From assembly GCA_016839845.1 (NCBI GenBank), contig JAEOTL010000378.1, forward strand, positions 1 to 12,534: DNA of 12,534 nt, read 5' to 3'. The DNA comes from Promethearchaeota archaeon (lineage in GTDB: Archaea > Asgardarchaeota > Lokiarchaeia > Sigynarchaeales > SOKP01). Position 1 is the first letter of the stretch, and each line of letters starts with the position of its first letter. Below the pieces are notes generated by a model. The model was not told the DNA's origin and did no database searches. It saw only the letters and a program-made list of their open reading frames with translations. A program made the position numbers and the translations under genes. Below are positions 1 through 6,100 of the stretch, in pieces.

Positions 1-761
1 GCACTAAATGTCGAAGCCTTGTATTTTGCGACAGTTTCCCAATGTGTTTGGGCTGAAAATCCTGGTGTTAAAATACAGCTGGCTCCGATTGAAAAGGGGG
101 CCATAACAGTTACTATTTGAGCATTGACGTGGAACAATGGTAATATCAGCATGAACCGAAAGTCTTCCCTTGCATTCAAAAATTCTTGAATCATTTCAGC
201 ATTTCTCCTTATGTTAAAGTGAGTCTGTAATACCCCTTTAGGGAATCCAGTTGTTCCGGAAGTATATAGGATAGCTGCTACATCTTCCTTTTCATTTATA
301 TCGACATGTGGTGGTGAATTTGGTGAGGCTTTCTCCATCAGATCTTTATAATTTAACGTATTCTCATAAGATTCTCCTATTACTATGACATGCTTTAAAT
401 TAGGGAGTTCATTTCTAATTTCATTAACTACAGTCATGAATTGGGGTATAGTTATTATCACCTTCGCTTCGGAATGCTCAACTACAAACTTCACTTCACG
501 TGTTTTGAATAATGCATTCACAGGACCAATTACGGCTCCGATCTTTGGAATTCCTAGGTATAGATAGACATATTCTGGCATATTTGGTAGATATACACTC
601 ACTTTATCTCCCTTTTTTATCCCTAAATTGTATAATGAATTTGCGACTTTATTGGATAGTTCATTCAGTTGCTTGTAGGATACGGTAGTTTCTTCCCAGT
701 ATAAAAATATTCTATCCTTATATTTCTCTGCCTGTTGTTCAACCAACTCTCTTAGATTCAT
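1..761 (-). CDS. AMP-forming acyl-CoA synthetase (ANL superfamily), N-terminal part, cut by left window edge
   Basis: The minus strand is open from an ATG at 761 to the window edge, giving 253 codons of a protein whose family is usually about 500 residues. Family members activate a carboxylic acid with ATP to an acyl-adenylate and transfer it to CoA. The adenylate-forming P-loop is clear at residues 166-176 (YTSGTTGFPKG), and the following motif LPLFHVNAQ (207-215) is typical of the fatty-acid/CaiC-like ligases. The N-terminus has the usual opening (a predicted helix, then VSYKQLNELSNKVAN), which supports the start. The C-terminal swinging domain with its catalytic lysine lies outside the window, so the substrate cannot be told. 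A purine-rich stretch (AAGAAAAGAGAG) precedes the ATG. The gene is divergent from SRP19. Family assignment is firm; chain-length or carnitine specificity is not determined. Confidence 0.93.
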   Translation of the reverse strand, partial: MNLRELVEQQAEKYKDRIFLYWEETTVSYKQLNELSNKVANSLYNLGIKKGDKVSVYLPNMPEYVYLYLGIPKIGAVIGPVNALFKTREVKFVVEHSEAKVIITIPQFMTVVNEIRNELPNLKHVIVIGESYENTLNYKDLMEKASPNSPPHVDINEKEDVAAILYTSGTTGFPKGVLQTHFNIRRNAEMIQEFLNAREDFRFMLILPLFHVNAQIVTVMAPFSIGASCILTPGFSAQTHWETVAKYKASTFS

Positions 762-800
762 ATCAGTTCTCTCTTTTCTTTAATTTGTCAAATTTTTGTT

Positions 801-815
801 TAATTAAAATTTAAA
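801..815 (-). promoter_or_regulatory. Candidate TATA box for the acyl-CoA synthetase gene
   Basis: Read on the minus strand this is TTTAAATTTTAATTA, a TATA-like archaeal promoter element about 45 bases upstream of the ATG at 761. It fits a short leader, but the region is AT-rich and the match is only by eye. Confidence 0.35.
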
Positions 816-844
816 CCATGAATACCTATAATTCTAACTGGTAA

Positions 845-854
845 TTTTTATATT
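845..854 (+). promoter_or_regulatory. Candidate TATA box for srp19-hypA
   Basis: TTTTTATATT lies about 60 bases before the srp19 ATG. With the usual archaeal TATA-to-start distance of about 25 bases it would place transcription near 880 and give a leader of about 30 bases. No strong Shine-Dalgarno motif precedes the ATG. Confidence 0.4.
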
Positions 855-908
855 GATTAAAGAGTTTTTATTCTTATTGTTTTTACAACTCACTCAATAG
901 TTAAATTT

Positions 909-1205
909 ATGAGAGCACGAAAACCTTTCTTAATTTTTTGGCCTCAGTACTTTGACGCTAAAAGAAGTCGAAGTAAAGGGAGAAGATTACCAAAAAAATT
1001 TGCTATAGACAAAGTTACTACTAGTGGAATCGCCAAAGCAGCAAAGAATCTAGGATATAATGCAGTCATTGAACCAGGATATAAATATTCTAGGTCTTGG
1101 TGGGATGATCCTGGCAGAGTTGTTATCGATGCTCAAGGAAAACAGAAATCTAAAGTATTGCTTGAGGTTGCTAAAGAAATAAAGAAACTCCAATCAAAAA
1201 CCTGA
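909..1205 (+). CDS. srp19: Signal recognition particle protein SRP19
   Basis: The 98-residue product matches archaeal SRP19 in length and in its signature blocks: WPQYFDAKRSR with GRRLPKK at residues 11-30, and the YSRSWW...GRVVID block around 60-74. SRP19 binds the tips of helices 6 and 8 of 7S RNA and pre-organises the RNA for SRP54 binding, so it acts in co-translational targeting of membrane and secreted proteins in the cytoplasm. The protein is rich in Lys and Arg, as expected for an RNA binder. The ATG start leaves only ten residues before the WPxYFD motif, as in other archaeal members. The stop is followed after nine bases by hypA on the same strand, so the two are probably co-transcribed. 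No anomaly is visible. Confidence 0.96.
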   Translation: MRARKPFLIFWPQYFDAKRSRSKGRRLPKKFAIDKVTTSGIAKAAKNLGYNAVIEPGYKYSRSWWDDPGRVVIDAQGKQKSKVLLEVAKEIKKLQSKT

Positions 1206-1214
1206 TGAAATGCA

Positions 1215-1586
1215 ATGCATGAATTTTCATTTGCCTACAATATATTTAAAGTAGCCGAAGCAACAGCAATAAAAAATAACGCAAAAAAAATTACAGAAGT
1301 TCTCCTCGAAATTGGAGAACTAACACTTATCGTTCCAGAACTCCTCCAGCGCTCATTTGAAATGGCTACTAAAGGCTCAATTGCGGAAGGAGCCAAGCTA
1401 ATAATAGAAATAACTCCTGGAAAAGTTCGTTGCAGAGATTGCAATAAAAACTCAGTAGTGTCCTTAACCAAAGATGCACAATTAACGGGATTACAGCTGT
1501 TTAAGTGTAGCCATTGTGATAGTAATAATACAGAAATAATTGAAGGGAAAAAAGCTAACGTAAAAAATATTAAGATTCAAGACTAA
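1215..1586 (+). CDS. hypA: Hydrogenase/urease nickel insertion protein HypA
   Basis: The 123-residue product is full length for HypA. The start is fixed by the N-terminal Met-His-Glu, since His2 is the conserved nickel ligand. The zinc site is visible as two CxxC pairs, C73/C76 and C98/C101, in the segments VRCRDC and FKCSHC, followed by the usual G-K-K/E-L-x-V-x-x-I ending. HypA works with HypB to deliver Ni2+ to the large subunit of [NiFe]-hydrogenases, so the organism presumably makes a nickel hydrogenase, although no structural hydrogenase gene or other hyp gene is in the window. It follows srp19 by nine bases and likely depends on its promoter. The 3' end lies 11 bases from a convergent minus-strand gene. 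Confidence 0.95.
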   Translation: MHEFSFAYNIFKVAEATAIKNNAKKITEVLLEIGELTLIVPELLQRSFEMATKGSIAEGAKLIIEITPGKVRCRDCNKNSVVSLTKDAQLTGLQLFKCSHCDSNNTEIIEGKKANVKNIKIQD

Positions 1587-1597
1587 TCCTTGGAGAA

Positions 1598-2152
1598 TTA
1601 ATAGTAGAAGGAGTGTCTACCAATCATAGTTAGAATATAACCAAGGGCTGTAACTGCACCCCCAAGATAAAGACCGTAAACCCCAAACTCCATTCCAAAA
1701 TAGCCTATAAATGAGAAATATGGACCCAGTTCTAAAAATCCTGTTACTGAATATATGAGTTCATTTATTATTAACCATGCCGTAATTATCCCAAAATAAC
1801 CAGCAGAATATAATAAGTAGCTTTTATCTAAATTTTTCTTTTCAAGTACATAGCTTCGCGTTTTAAAAAGCAGTTTAACAGACATGATTATAACCATCAA
1901 AGTCAATATTACATCAATAATCATAACTAATGGATTTGTAATAAATTGATATGTGTTTTCCCATGCCCAACCCGTCCAACCCCATGTCCAATCAGTTATT
2001 GCCACTAATCCCCATAACCAGTATGTATGAGAATCTATGAATACATCTGGTTCAGATTGGGCTGTTGCAGGGGTTATAACTGCAATAATTGCTAGTACTC
2101 CCCCAATATAAGGCCATACCCATGAATATTCAAAAAGCTTTTTAAATCTCAT
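1598..2152 (-). CDS. Trp-rich multi-pass membrane protein, function unknown
   Basis: I do not recognise this 184-residue protein. It has a basic N-terminus (MRFKK) followed by a hydrophobic helix at about 14-31 ending ATAQS. That end could be a signal-peptide cleavage site or simply the end of a first membrane helix. More predicted membrane segments lie at about 72-96, 112-136 and 156-177. A loop or amphipathic stretch at 45-64 carries seven tryptophans in 20 residues (W45, W47, W55, W57, W59, W62, W64), a composition suited to the membrane interface. A charged cytoplasmic-type loop (KTRSYVLEKKNLDK) separates the second and third segments. No cofactor-binding or catalytic motif is visible. 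The gene lies 98 bases downstream of S8e on the same strand but has its own TATA-like sequence, so it may be separately transcribed. Confidence 0.75.
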   Translation of the reverse strand: MRFKKLFEYSWVWPYIGGVLAIIAVITPATAQSEPDVFIDSHTYWLWGLVAITDWTWGWTGWAWENTYQFITNPLVMIIDVILTLMVIIMSVKLLFKTRSYVLEKKNLDKSYLLYSAGYFGIITAWLIINELIYSVTGFLELGPYFSFIGYFGMEFGVYGLYLGGAVTALGYILTMIGRHSFYY

Positions 2153-2177
2153 AATTATTTTTATAGTTCTATTAACT

Positions 2178-2188
2178 TTTAAAAAGTT
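2178..2188 (-). promoter_or_regulatory. Candidate TATA box for the membrane protein gene
   Basis: On the minus strand the region reads CTTTTTAAAAG, about 26-36 bases upstream of the ATG at 2152. That spacing would give a nearly leaderless transcript. The match is by eye in AT-rich DNA. Confidence 0.3.
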
Positions 2189-2250
2189 TATCTAGGGTTT
2201 GGAATGGATTCATGAAATTCAAAAGAGTTTATAAAAATGCAAGAGACAGC

Positions 2251-2631
2251 TTAGGAGAGAAGAATACCATTCACAACGCCGTGCTGTCCGGGCCTGCTCG
2301 TGATCTTTGCATTTCCTAATTCCGTTTCAACTATCGCTCCTTTTGTTAAAATATGTCTACGATTCAAATCCTTTGAAGCTGCATTACTTTCAAAACCAAT
2401 AATCCTAACTTTTGAAGTTTTTCTGGAGTTAGGGTCAGTTACATTAATAAACATTGTGGAAAATAATTTCAGTTTCACATTTCCTCCTAAAACTCTCTGC
2501 TTCTTCTTTTTATCCTCCCCAATGACCGTATCCATTATAGGGCGACTAAGTTCTCTTTTTCTTTTTTTTCTGAAATGTTTATATTTCTTTCCTGTAAACT
2601 TTCTTTTACTTTTAGCTTGACTTCTTGCCAT
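2251..2631 (-). CDS. rps8e: 30S ribosomal protein S8e
   Basis: The 126-residue product has the full archaeal S8e pattern: a very basic N-terminus (residues 1-30, many Lys/Arg), RVLGGNVK at 46-53, ILTKGAIVETELG at 94-106 and TSRPGQHGVVNG at 111-122 near the C-terminus. S8e is a structural protein of the archaeal and eukaryotic small ribosomal subunit, binding 16S/18S rRNA, and has no bacterial counterpart, so it is a domain marker for this window. The ATG at 2631 begins MARSQAKSKRKFTG, which agrees with the family start. The gene diverges from the proteasome beta gene across about 170 bases. Long T/A-rich runs in the coding strand reflect the lysine content. Confidence 0.97.
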   Translation of the reverse strand: MARSQAKSKRKFTGKKYKHFRKKRKRELSRPIMDTVIGEDKKKKQRVLGGNVKLKLFSTMFINVTDPNSRKTSKVRIIGFESNAASKDLNRRHILTKGAIVETELGNAKITSRPGQHGVVNGILLS

Positions 2632-2681
2632 ACTTTGTTGACCAAAGAGAATATTACTGAATAATACTCATAAAGAAGGAT

Positions 2682-2691
2682 ATCTTTAAAA
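2682..2691 (-). promoter_or_regulatory. Candidate TATA box for rps8e
   Basis: On the minus strand this reads TTTTAAAGAT, about 50-60 bases upstream of the S8e ATG, with a run of A/T just upstream of it. It would place the transcription start near 2655. Confidence 0.35.
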
Positions 2692-2734
2692 TTTTTTTAA
2701 AACACCAATAAAATTATGGTTTATTAAGGAAAAA

Positions 2735-2742
2735 TAAATATA
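2735..2742 (+). promoter_or_regulatory. Candidate TATA box for the proteasome beta gene
   Basis: TAAATATA lies 61 bases before the ATG at 2803. A transcript starting about 25 bases downstream would begin near 2768, only a few bases before the in-frame TTG at 2773. This favours the ATG at 2803 as the real start. Confidence 0.35.
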
Positions 2743-2802
2743 GAAATAATTTCTATCTATCTTAACTAGTTATTGATTATAATAGAAGTTGAGTACATTA
2801 AA

Positions 2803-3432
2803 ATGATGAAAGAAAATATTCGCGATGAAAAATTATTAAAAGAAGCGCTCCAGACAGGTACCACAACAGTCGGTCTAATTATAAAAGAGGGTGTAGTTAT
2901 AGGTACAGACAGCCAAGCATCCGCAGGATTTCTAGTCGCTTCTAAACAAGCTCAAAAACTATTTGAGATTAATCAGTTCTCAGCAGCTACAATCGCGGGT
3001 GGTGTAGCGGACTGTCAGTATGTAATCGGTCAAATTCGCGCGCTTTCTCGTTTAAAGGAAATAGAAGAGGGGATGCCCCCGGAGCCAAAGTATATAGCAA
3101 GTCTCGTTCGAAATATTTTATTTAGTGGGCGCTCATTCTTTCTTTCAATGATGATAGTTGGAGGGTACTCTCAAACAGAAAAGCAAGGTAAACTTTGGGG
3201 AATCGATATGCTCGGAACACTGTACGAAGAAGATAATTTCCTCTCGTTCGGTTCAGGTTCACCTTTTTCCTTAGGAGTTTTGGAAGCCGATTGGAAACCA
3301 AATATGAGTAAAGCAAATGGTTTAGACTTGATAAAAACCGCAATCTCAAGTTCTCGAGAAAGAGATGCTGGCTCGGGATACAAGCTCCAATTATGTACCA
3401 TTACTAAAGATGGTTTTAACCAAGTAGAATAA
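2803..3432 (+). CDS. psmB: 20S proteasome beta subunit, catalytically active type
   Basis: The product is an N-terminal threonine hydrolase of the 20S core. Counted from the in-frame TTG at 2773, the propeptide ends at G29 and the mature chain begins T30-T-T-V-G. Relative to that Thr1, D17 (D46) and K33 (K62) are at the canonical places. The later Ser (FGSGS) and the R-D-A-G-S-G-Y motif at 197-203 supply the other active-site Asp and Ser. The subunit should therefore self-process and cleave peptides inside the chamber made with alpha subunits. I chose the ATG at 2803, which gives an 18-19 residue propeptide; a TTG at 2773 would add ten residues (MIIIEVEYIK) that look unlike a propeptide. The usual Arg at position 19 is Gln (TDSQAS). 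The gene converges on a JAMM protease gene, 38 bases apart. Confidence 0.93.
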   Translation: MMKENIRDEKLLKEALQTGTTTVGLIIKEGVVIGTDSQASAGFLVASKQAQKLFEINQFSAATIAGGVADCQYVIGQIRALSRLKEIEEGMPPEPKYIASLVRNILFSGRSFFLSMMIVGGYSQTEKQGKLWGIDMLGTLYEEDNFLSFGSGSPFSLGVLEADWKPNMSKANGLDLIKTAISSSRERDAGSGYKLQLCTITKDGFNQVE

Positions 3433-3470
3433 CAATAACTTTCTTATATTCTGTTATTCAACTCAGTTTC

Positions 3471-3998
3471 TTATGTATCTTGTTCTATCCGCAGTTGTAT
3501 TTGCTGTATTTCATTTTCTAAATAAATAAAGCCATTAATATCAAAATTACTTCCGTCCATGATTGTCCAAATTTGATTTTTAATGGGCATTTTTATTGGG
3601 ATTGGAGAATTTAAAACCTTACGGTAAAAATCATCTAAAAATTTCATGTAATTGATATCAAATCCACTTGGATATGAACCGGAGGGATGTGAGTGGAAAA
3701 TACTTAAAACTCTAGCGTTATGTTTCTTGTTAGCATTATTAATTACTCTGTATAGTTCCTCAATATTCTCCATTAAGAAATCAACGGGAGAGCTCCTATC
3801 AGATTGGATACATTCAAATACTTCAGCAATATAATAATATTGAAATTCTCCTGGATTTTTCAAGGGAATTTCTTTAGGTTTGGAACCAAAGATTAATCCA
3901 AAGGATTCATTAGGATAAGCTTTTTGAACACACAATTTTAAACTTTCAAAAATTGGTTGTTTTATAATTAATATGATATCTCCTTGTTTCTTCATCAT
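3471..3998 (-). CDS. JAMM/MPN (Mov34/JAB) metalloprotease-like protein
   Basis: The 175-residue product is a compact MPN domain of the size of stand-alone archaeal JAMM proteins. The zinc-site residues are visible: E31 in NESFGLIFG, H102 and H104 in FHSHP, S111 and D114 in PSGFD. Relatives include Rpn11 and AMSH deubiquitinases and archaeal enzymes that remove ubiquitin-like or sulfur-carrier proteins from targets, so an isopeptidase acting on a ubiquitin-like modifier is likely. The spacing between the second His and the Ser is six residues rather than the usual seven. It follows the DUF4443-type regulator on the minus strand by 16 bases, so the two are probably one operon, and it converges on the proteasome beta gene. 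No ubiquitin-like, E1, E2 or E3 gene is in the window. The start is ATG at 3998; a second ATG follows directly. Confidence 0.88.
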   Translation of the reverse strand: MMKKQGDIILIIKQPIFESLKLCVQKAYPNESFGLIFGSKPKEIPLKNPGEFQYYYIAEVFECIQSDRSSPVDFLMENIEELYRVINNANKKHNARVLSIFHSHPSGSYPSGFDINYMKFLDDFYRKVLNSPIPIKMPIKNQIWTIMDGSNFDINGFIYLENEIQQIQLRIEQDT

Positions 3999-4014
3999 TT
4001 TTTCATTTTATGTA

Positions 4015-4686
4015 TTATAATAGAGTTAAAGCTGCGTTAAGAGTTGCCAACCTTGCTTTTTGGGGAGTATCTCCGGAACCAATTGTTATAACATCATTTT
4101 TTTCCAATTTTATTTTTCTATCCAACAAATGGGATTCGAAATAACCTAAGAGAGTTTCATCTAAAATTATATCCCCATTTACGCTTTCATCTTGCGTAAG
4201 TGAAGGAAAAACTAATTCATTTCCATTAAAAACCAAACACGTGGCTCCAGAACCGTTTACTTTAATAGCTGCATCTCTTTGATTAATACCATTCGTTATC
4301 TTAGTACTCGCATTTTTTATTAAACAGAAGTAAGAATATATTCTTTCGGCATCAATCAAAAGTGTTCTAAGTATTGATGATTCCCCCGATGATATAAAGG
4401 GGATATGGTTTTTAATATTTTTCAAATATTTTGAACCAATGTCTGTTAATACATGCCCCTTTCGTATTTTCTTATCAGCGACCGTAATGAATTGCACTTT
4501 CTCGTTTAACTTCTTAATTAAAGACTTTGCGGTTCCTTCACCAATTAATAATTCCTTTTGTAAACGATACCTTCCAATTCCTTCTGGATTCTCATCAAAT
4601 ATGAATAAAGCTAGGATAATATGAACCTTTTCAAACGTCGGTTTAATTGTTGAACTTACAAATAGTGCTTCTATTTCCTCAAACAT
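4015..4686 (-). CDS. Winged-helix regulator with a C-terminal DUF4443-like domain
   Basis: Starting from the ATG at 4686 the protein has 223 residues; an in-frame TTG at 4698 would add four residues (TTG-AAA-GCT-GCA). The N-terminal part fits a winged helix-turn-helix: PTFEKVHIILALFIF at about 16-30, IGRYRL at 37-42, LLIGEGTAKSLIKKL as the recognition helix at 46-60, and GHVLTDIG at 77-84 as the wing. This pattern (GP.PSF..HV..AL, IGR..L, LGEG..R.LI..L) is what I know from archaeal DUF4443-family proteins. The C-terminal half (RDAAIKVNGSGATCLVF at about 137-153, DVITIGSGDTPQKA at 198-211) is the presumed ligand-sensing domain; its ligand is unknown to me. It likely controls its own operon with the JAMM gene, and possibly the divergent gene starting at 4822, through inverted repeats in the shared upstream region. 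Confidence 0.75.
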   Translation of the reverse strand: MFEEIEALFVSSTIKPTFEKVHIILALFIFDENPEGIGRYRLQKELLIGEGTAKSLIKKLNEKVQFITVADKKIRKGHVLTDIGSKYLKNIKNHIPFISSGESSILRTLLIDAERIYSYFCLIKNASTKITNGINQRDAAIKVNGSGATCLVFNGNELVFPSLTQDESVNGDIILDETLLGYFESHLLDRKIKLEKNDVITIGSGDTPQKARLATLNAALTLL

Positions 4687-4733
4687 TGCAGCTTTCAAGT
4701 ATAAATAAGAATCTTGATTAAAAAAACTAGTGT

Positions 4734-4760
4734 TAAAAAATATATATTATCAATTTTTTA
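4734..4760. repeat. Inverted repeat in the divergent regulator/paralog-1 promoter
   Basis: TAAAAAAT at 4734-4741 and ATTTTTTA at 4753-4760 are perfect 8-base inverted arms with an 11-base AT spacer, and a palindrome TATTAATA follows at 4763-4770. The arms flank the presumed TATA element of the plus-strand gene, a position fit for an operator of the neighbouring winged-helix protein. The AT-richness makes chance arms plausible. Confidence 0.35.
4738..4748 (+). promoter_or_regulatory. Candidate TATA box for the first sandwich/zinc-ribbon paralog
   Basis: AAATATATATT lies about 75-85 bases upstream of the ATG at 4822, implying a leader of about 50 bases. It sits inside the inverted repeat described at 4734-4760. 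Confidence 0.35.
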
Positions 4761-4821
4761 TGTATTAATAATACGATAACACGAAAATTCAAGATTAGTT
4801 GTTTCCCTCTCAAGAACTAAA

Positions 4822-5886
4822 ATGCCTAACAGAGACGATGAAAAAACGTCAGAAGATGAAGAAGCTCGAGAAAGAGTAAACCAAAATGAAGAAAGAGAAT
4901 CTGAAGAAGAAAAACCAGAAGAGAAAATACACAAACTTATTGTTTTCGAGCCTAAAGTAACTTCCAAAAAGAAAATTAGCGATAAATATTCAGTCGAGAA
5001 ATCTAATCAAGAAGAACAAGTTATAGTAATAAATAAATTGACTCCCCAAGGACTGCATTATAGTTATTCAATCTTGATTAACAACCAAAGCCCAACACTT
5101 ATTTTAAGCTACAGAATTAGGGTATTGTATTCAAAATTCTTAGAATACTCGAAATGTTTTCCCCCAACAATAAGAGTGTACTCCCCAATTAAGCAAGAGG
5201 AGGAAGATGTAAAGAGGATCGATTTAGAATTTGATATCTTAAAACAAAATACTTCAAACAAAATTCGACTACTTTTCACATCTTCTACTATGGAAGGACA
5301 AGGAGAGGTCAAGATGCTTATTGCATTTGAGAAAAGTAATGAGAAAATAGGAGTAATTAAATCTGATCCAATAAAAATTGAAATTGATAAGCCAAATATC
5401 ACCCCTAAGATAATATCCAGCTCAAGCATTAGAAATTTTTCTCAACAACGAGATGTCAAGAGAAATCTCATAAGTCTAGGATTTGGAACAAACAAAAAAG
5501 GGACCTTTGATAAATGTTTTAACTTATTAGAAGAGTTGTTTCTGTCTTACAATTTTCAATTAATCATAAAAGAAAAGGAAAGAGGAGATCTTTGGTTCTT
5601 TGGAACAGAAAATCAGTCTGGGTTTGATATATTAATCCTCGGTAAAGTGTTCGAGAACAAAATAGAATTCATGGCATTTTCAGAGAACCCTATTGCCCTT
5701 GTTTCGGTTTTATCATTTTTCACTAAGAATCTTAAAGAAGAACTGTTAATAAGGAAAGTTGTAAAATCTGAAAAGTTGATATTTGATTTAGATTGTACCA
5801 ATTGCGGATCTTTCCTCCCATTTTTCCCTAAAAAAGGAGAAGCAATTGAGTGTGAGAAATGTAAAACCAAACAACTCGTCTGGTAG
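4822..5886 (+). CDS. Paralog 1: acidic N-tail, beta-sandwich, platform-like domain and C-terminal zinc ribbon; unknown function
   Basis: I do not recognise a named family. The 354 residues divide into four parts. Residues 1-36 are very acidic and probably disordered. Residues about 78-190 alternate polar and hydrophobic residues as an immunoglobulin-like beta-sandwich (HYSYSILINNQSPTLI at 79-94 onward). After a linker with PKIISSSSIRNF (195-206) comes an alpha/beta segment (about 228-312): helix, strand FQLIIKE, WFFG, DILILGKV, IEFMAFS, then a helix. The end is a zinc ribbon with C325/C328 and C344/C347 and a final V-W. Sandwich plus alpha/beta platform is the order found in adaptin and gamma-COP appendage domains; this likeness is my inference. 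There are no signal peptide or membrane segments, so it is probably cytosolic. It is followed after 214 bases by a diverged paralog. Antisense open frames here are shadows. Confidence 0.85.
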   Translation: MPNRDDEKTSEDEEARERVNQNEERESEEEKPEEKIHKLIVFEPKVTSKKKISDKYSVEKSNQEEQVIVINKLTPQGLHYSYSILINNQSPTLILSYRIRVLYSKFLEYSKCFPPTIRVYSPIKQEEEDVKRIDLEFDILKQNTSNKIRLLFTSSTMEGQGEVKMLIAFEKSNEKIGVIKSDPIKIEIDKPNITPKIISSSSIRNFSQQRDVKRNLISLGFGTNKKGTFDKCFNLLEELFLSYNFQLIIKEKERGDLWFFGTENQSGFDILILGKVFENKIEFMAFSENPIALVSVLSFFTKNLKEELLIRKVVKSEKLIFDLDCTNCGSFLPFFPKKGEAIECEKCKTKQLVW

Positions 5887-5989
5887 ACTGTCTTTTTCTA
5901 AAACTTACAAGATCCGCTCACGTAACAGGCAAAATCCTTGTTTTAATGTAGATGCAAAGGCTTTAAATCGCATTGATATTTATGTATAA

Positions 5990-6014
5990 AAAGAAATTAA
6001 AGTAAAGAAATTAA
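5990..6014 (+). repeat. Short direct repeat upstream of paralog 2
   Basis: AAAGAAATTAA occurs at 5990-6000 and again at 6004-6014, a 14-base period, just upstream of the presumed TATA element of the gene at 6101. It could be a regulator site, but the sequence is simple and AT-rich and may mean nothing. Confidence 0.25.
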
Positions 6015-6021
6015 TATTAAA

Positions 6022-6030
6022 AAATATAAA
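6022..6030 (+). promoter_or_regulatory. Candidate TATA box for paralog 2
   Basis: AAATATAAA lies 71-79 bases before the ATG at 6101. Together with the 214-base gap after paralog 1 it suggests that paralog 2 has its own promoter rather than depending only on read-through. Confidence 0.35.
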
Positions 6031-6100
6031 TCAAATTGTTAATATAGATTTAATTTAACCTTAAGAAATTCAGCCTAGAGAATTATTAATAAACGGCATA

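Noticed and set aside
385..567. Plus-strand open frame of 60 codons at the left end
   Set aside because: It is antisense to the acyl-CoA synthetase, whose P-loop and other motifs are clear on the minus strand.
1235..1471. Minus-strand open frame inside hypA
   Set aside because: It lies wholly within the firmly identified HypA gene and has no promoter or recognisable domain.
2300..2620. Open frame on the plus strand opposite rps8e, hydrophobic product
   Set aside because: It is the antisense of the Lys-rich S8e coding sequence (AAA/AAG read as TTT/CTT gives Phe/Leu). S8e is certain and the opposite frame has no family resemblance.
3122..3401. Minus-strand open frames inside the proteasome beta gene
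   Set aside because: Shadows of a well-identified gene; their products resemble nothing.
2803..4686. A complete ubiquitin-like modification operon
   Set aside because: Only a JAMM protease and a proteasome subunit are present. No ubiquitin-like, E1, E2 or RING gene is found in the window.
5109..5870. Minus-strand open frames of 85-106 codons inside paralog 1
   Set aside because: Paralog 1 is supported by its tandem homolog in the same frame; the antisense frames have no counterpart in the second copy.
5990..6014. Start of a repeat array or CRISPR-like element
   Set aside because: Only two copies of an 11-base AT-rich word 14 bases apart, with no spacer structure; at most an operator.
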